Shown: positions 63,593 through 64,000 of the stretch, piece by piece | Layout of the letters: the number at the start of each line of letters is the position of its first letter | Numbering within the stretch: position 1 is the first letter of the stretch | Assembly: GCA_029266425.1 (NCBI GenBank) | Contig: JAQSWY010000019.1 | Location: 1 to 64,000 of the forward strand | Length of the DNA stretch: 64,000 nucleotides | Reading direction: 5' to 3' | From: Xanthobacteraceae bacterium | GTDB lineage: Bacteria > Pseudomonadota > Alphaproteobacteria > Rhizobiales > Xanthobacteraceae | Translations under genes and position numbers: made by a program | The notes under the pieces: model-generated | The model's input: the letters and a program-made list of their open reading frames with translations, nothing else | Told to the model about the DNA's origin: nothing | The model's database searches: none

Positions 63593-64000
63593 ATGGAATT
63601 CGGCAGGAACAACACCCCGTTCAGTGAAGCGGAGTTCGCAACCCGCGTCGCAAAGACGAAGGAGCGGATGGTCGCCGCCGGGCTCGACGCGCTGATCTGC
63701 AGCGATCCTGCCAACATGAACTATCTGACCGGCTATGACGGCTGGTCGTTCTATGTGCACCAGTGCGTCATCGTCCTGCAGGAGCTCGACCAGCCGCTGT
63801 GGTTCGGCCGTGCCCAGGACGTCAATGGCGCGCGGCTCACCACCGTGCTGCCCGACGCGAACATCATCGGCTATGCCGACGACTTCGTGCAGTCGAAGAC
63901 CAAGCACCCGATGCAGGAGGTGGCGCGCCATCTCAAGGAGCGCGGGCTGGGCGCCGGCCGCGTCGGGGTGGAATCCGACAGCTATTATTTCACCGGCCGC
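63593..64000 (+). CDS. doeA: Ectoine hydrolase DoeA/EutD, 3' part outside window
   Basis: The first 136 codons of an M24-family protein are present. LDALICSDPANMNYLTGYDG then WSFYVHQCVIVLQELDQPLW and GRAQDVNGARLTTVLPDANI closely follow rhizobial EutD/DoeA, and GVESDSYYFTGR ends at the window edge. DoeA opens the ectoine ring to N-acetyl-diaminobutyrate. GCGGAGA precedes the ATG. The catalytic domain cannot be inspected. Confidence 0.87.
   Translation, partial: MEFGRNNTPFSEAEFATRVAKTKERMVAAGLDALICSDPANMNYLTGYDGWSFYVHQCVIVLQELDQPLWFGRAQDVNGARLTTVLPDANIIGYADDFVQSKTKHPMQEVARHLKERGLGAGRVGVESDSYYFTGR

Overview
The window is GC-rich DNA from an alphaproteobacterium, most likely Hyphomicrobiales and plausibly Xanthobacteraceae-like. 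Supporting signs are the kdp layout, an alphaproteobacterial LexA box (GTTC-N7-GTTC), DUF1236 and DUF1275 proteins, and an ectoine-use cluster of rhizobial type. The genus is inference; no rRNA or other marker is present.

Region 1 (1-13.9 kb) looks like ordinary chromosome. It holds a K+-ATPase operon (kdpF-A-B, with a tiny membrane ORF in front), an OhrR-type peroxide sensor, a LysR regulator divergent from a ring-cleaving dioxygenase/hydrolase pair, a Crp/Fnr regulator, a His-rich exported protein, a membrane class III cyclase, a YpfJ-type metallopeptidase, moaB, a small glycosyltransferase-like protein, a radical SAM gene behind a LexA box, and tRNA-Arg(CCG). Three long palindromic elements sit exactly between convergent gene pairs here.

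Region 2 (13.9-23.5 kb), directly behind the tRNA, is accessory DNA. It is a graveyard of gene pieces (S1/P1 nuclease, Lon/BrxL-like C-terminus, DUF6499-type protein, SMR efflux pump, DapA-family enzyme, DoxX, DegP-type PDZ, HsdR C-terminus, IS5-type transposase, methyltransferase). These surround a few intact genes: a LysR regulator with two SDR oxidoreductases and a SnoaL-like protein, and small hypotheticals.

Region 3 (23.5-36.3 kb) is a coherent catabolic and transport cluster. It has an amino-acid-type ABC transporter, an M20 carbamoylase-like hydrolase, a NodB-fold deacetylase, a TetR regulator, an amidinotransferase/DDAH-family hydrolase, an AbgB-like amidohydrolase, a class II aldolase, a TPP enzyme and an EamA transporter with a fused soluble domain. 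A shared palindromic motif precedes the tetR/deacetylase pair, the amidinohydrolase operon and the transporter, which suggests one TetR regulon. The enzymes suggest use of a guanidino or ureido compound, but the substrate is unknown.

Region 4 (36.3-49.1 kb) is mixed accessory DNA: IS3-type, cupin and GFA fragments, LysR regulators, a DUF1275 protein, a large zinc-ribbon/cyclase/AAA signalling protein, a truncated large serine recombinase, a cupin, a pirin and an isochorismatase-family hydrolase.

Region 5 (49.1-64 kb) is an ectoine/5-hydroxyectoine utilisation locus. A leftward operon ehuB-C-D-A, GntR regulator, doeB is divergent from a rightward operon eutB, eutC, doeX (Lrp/AsnC), doeC, doeD, an M24 hydrolase and doeA (cut by the window end). 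Two GntR-type palindromes lie between the operons. A GMC oxidoreductase with its own LysR regulator adjoins the cluster.
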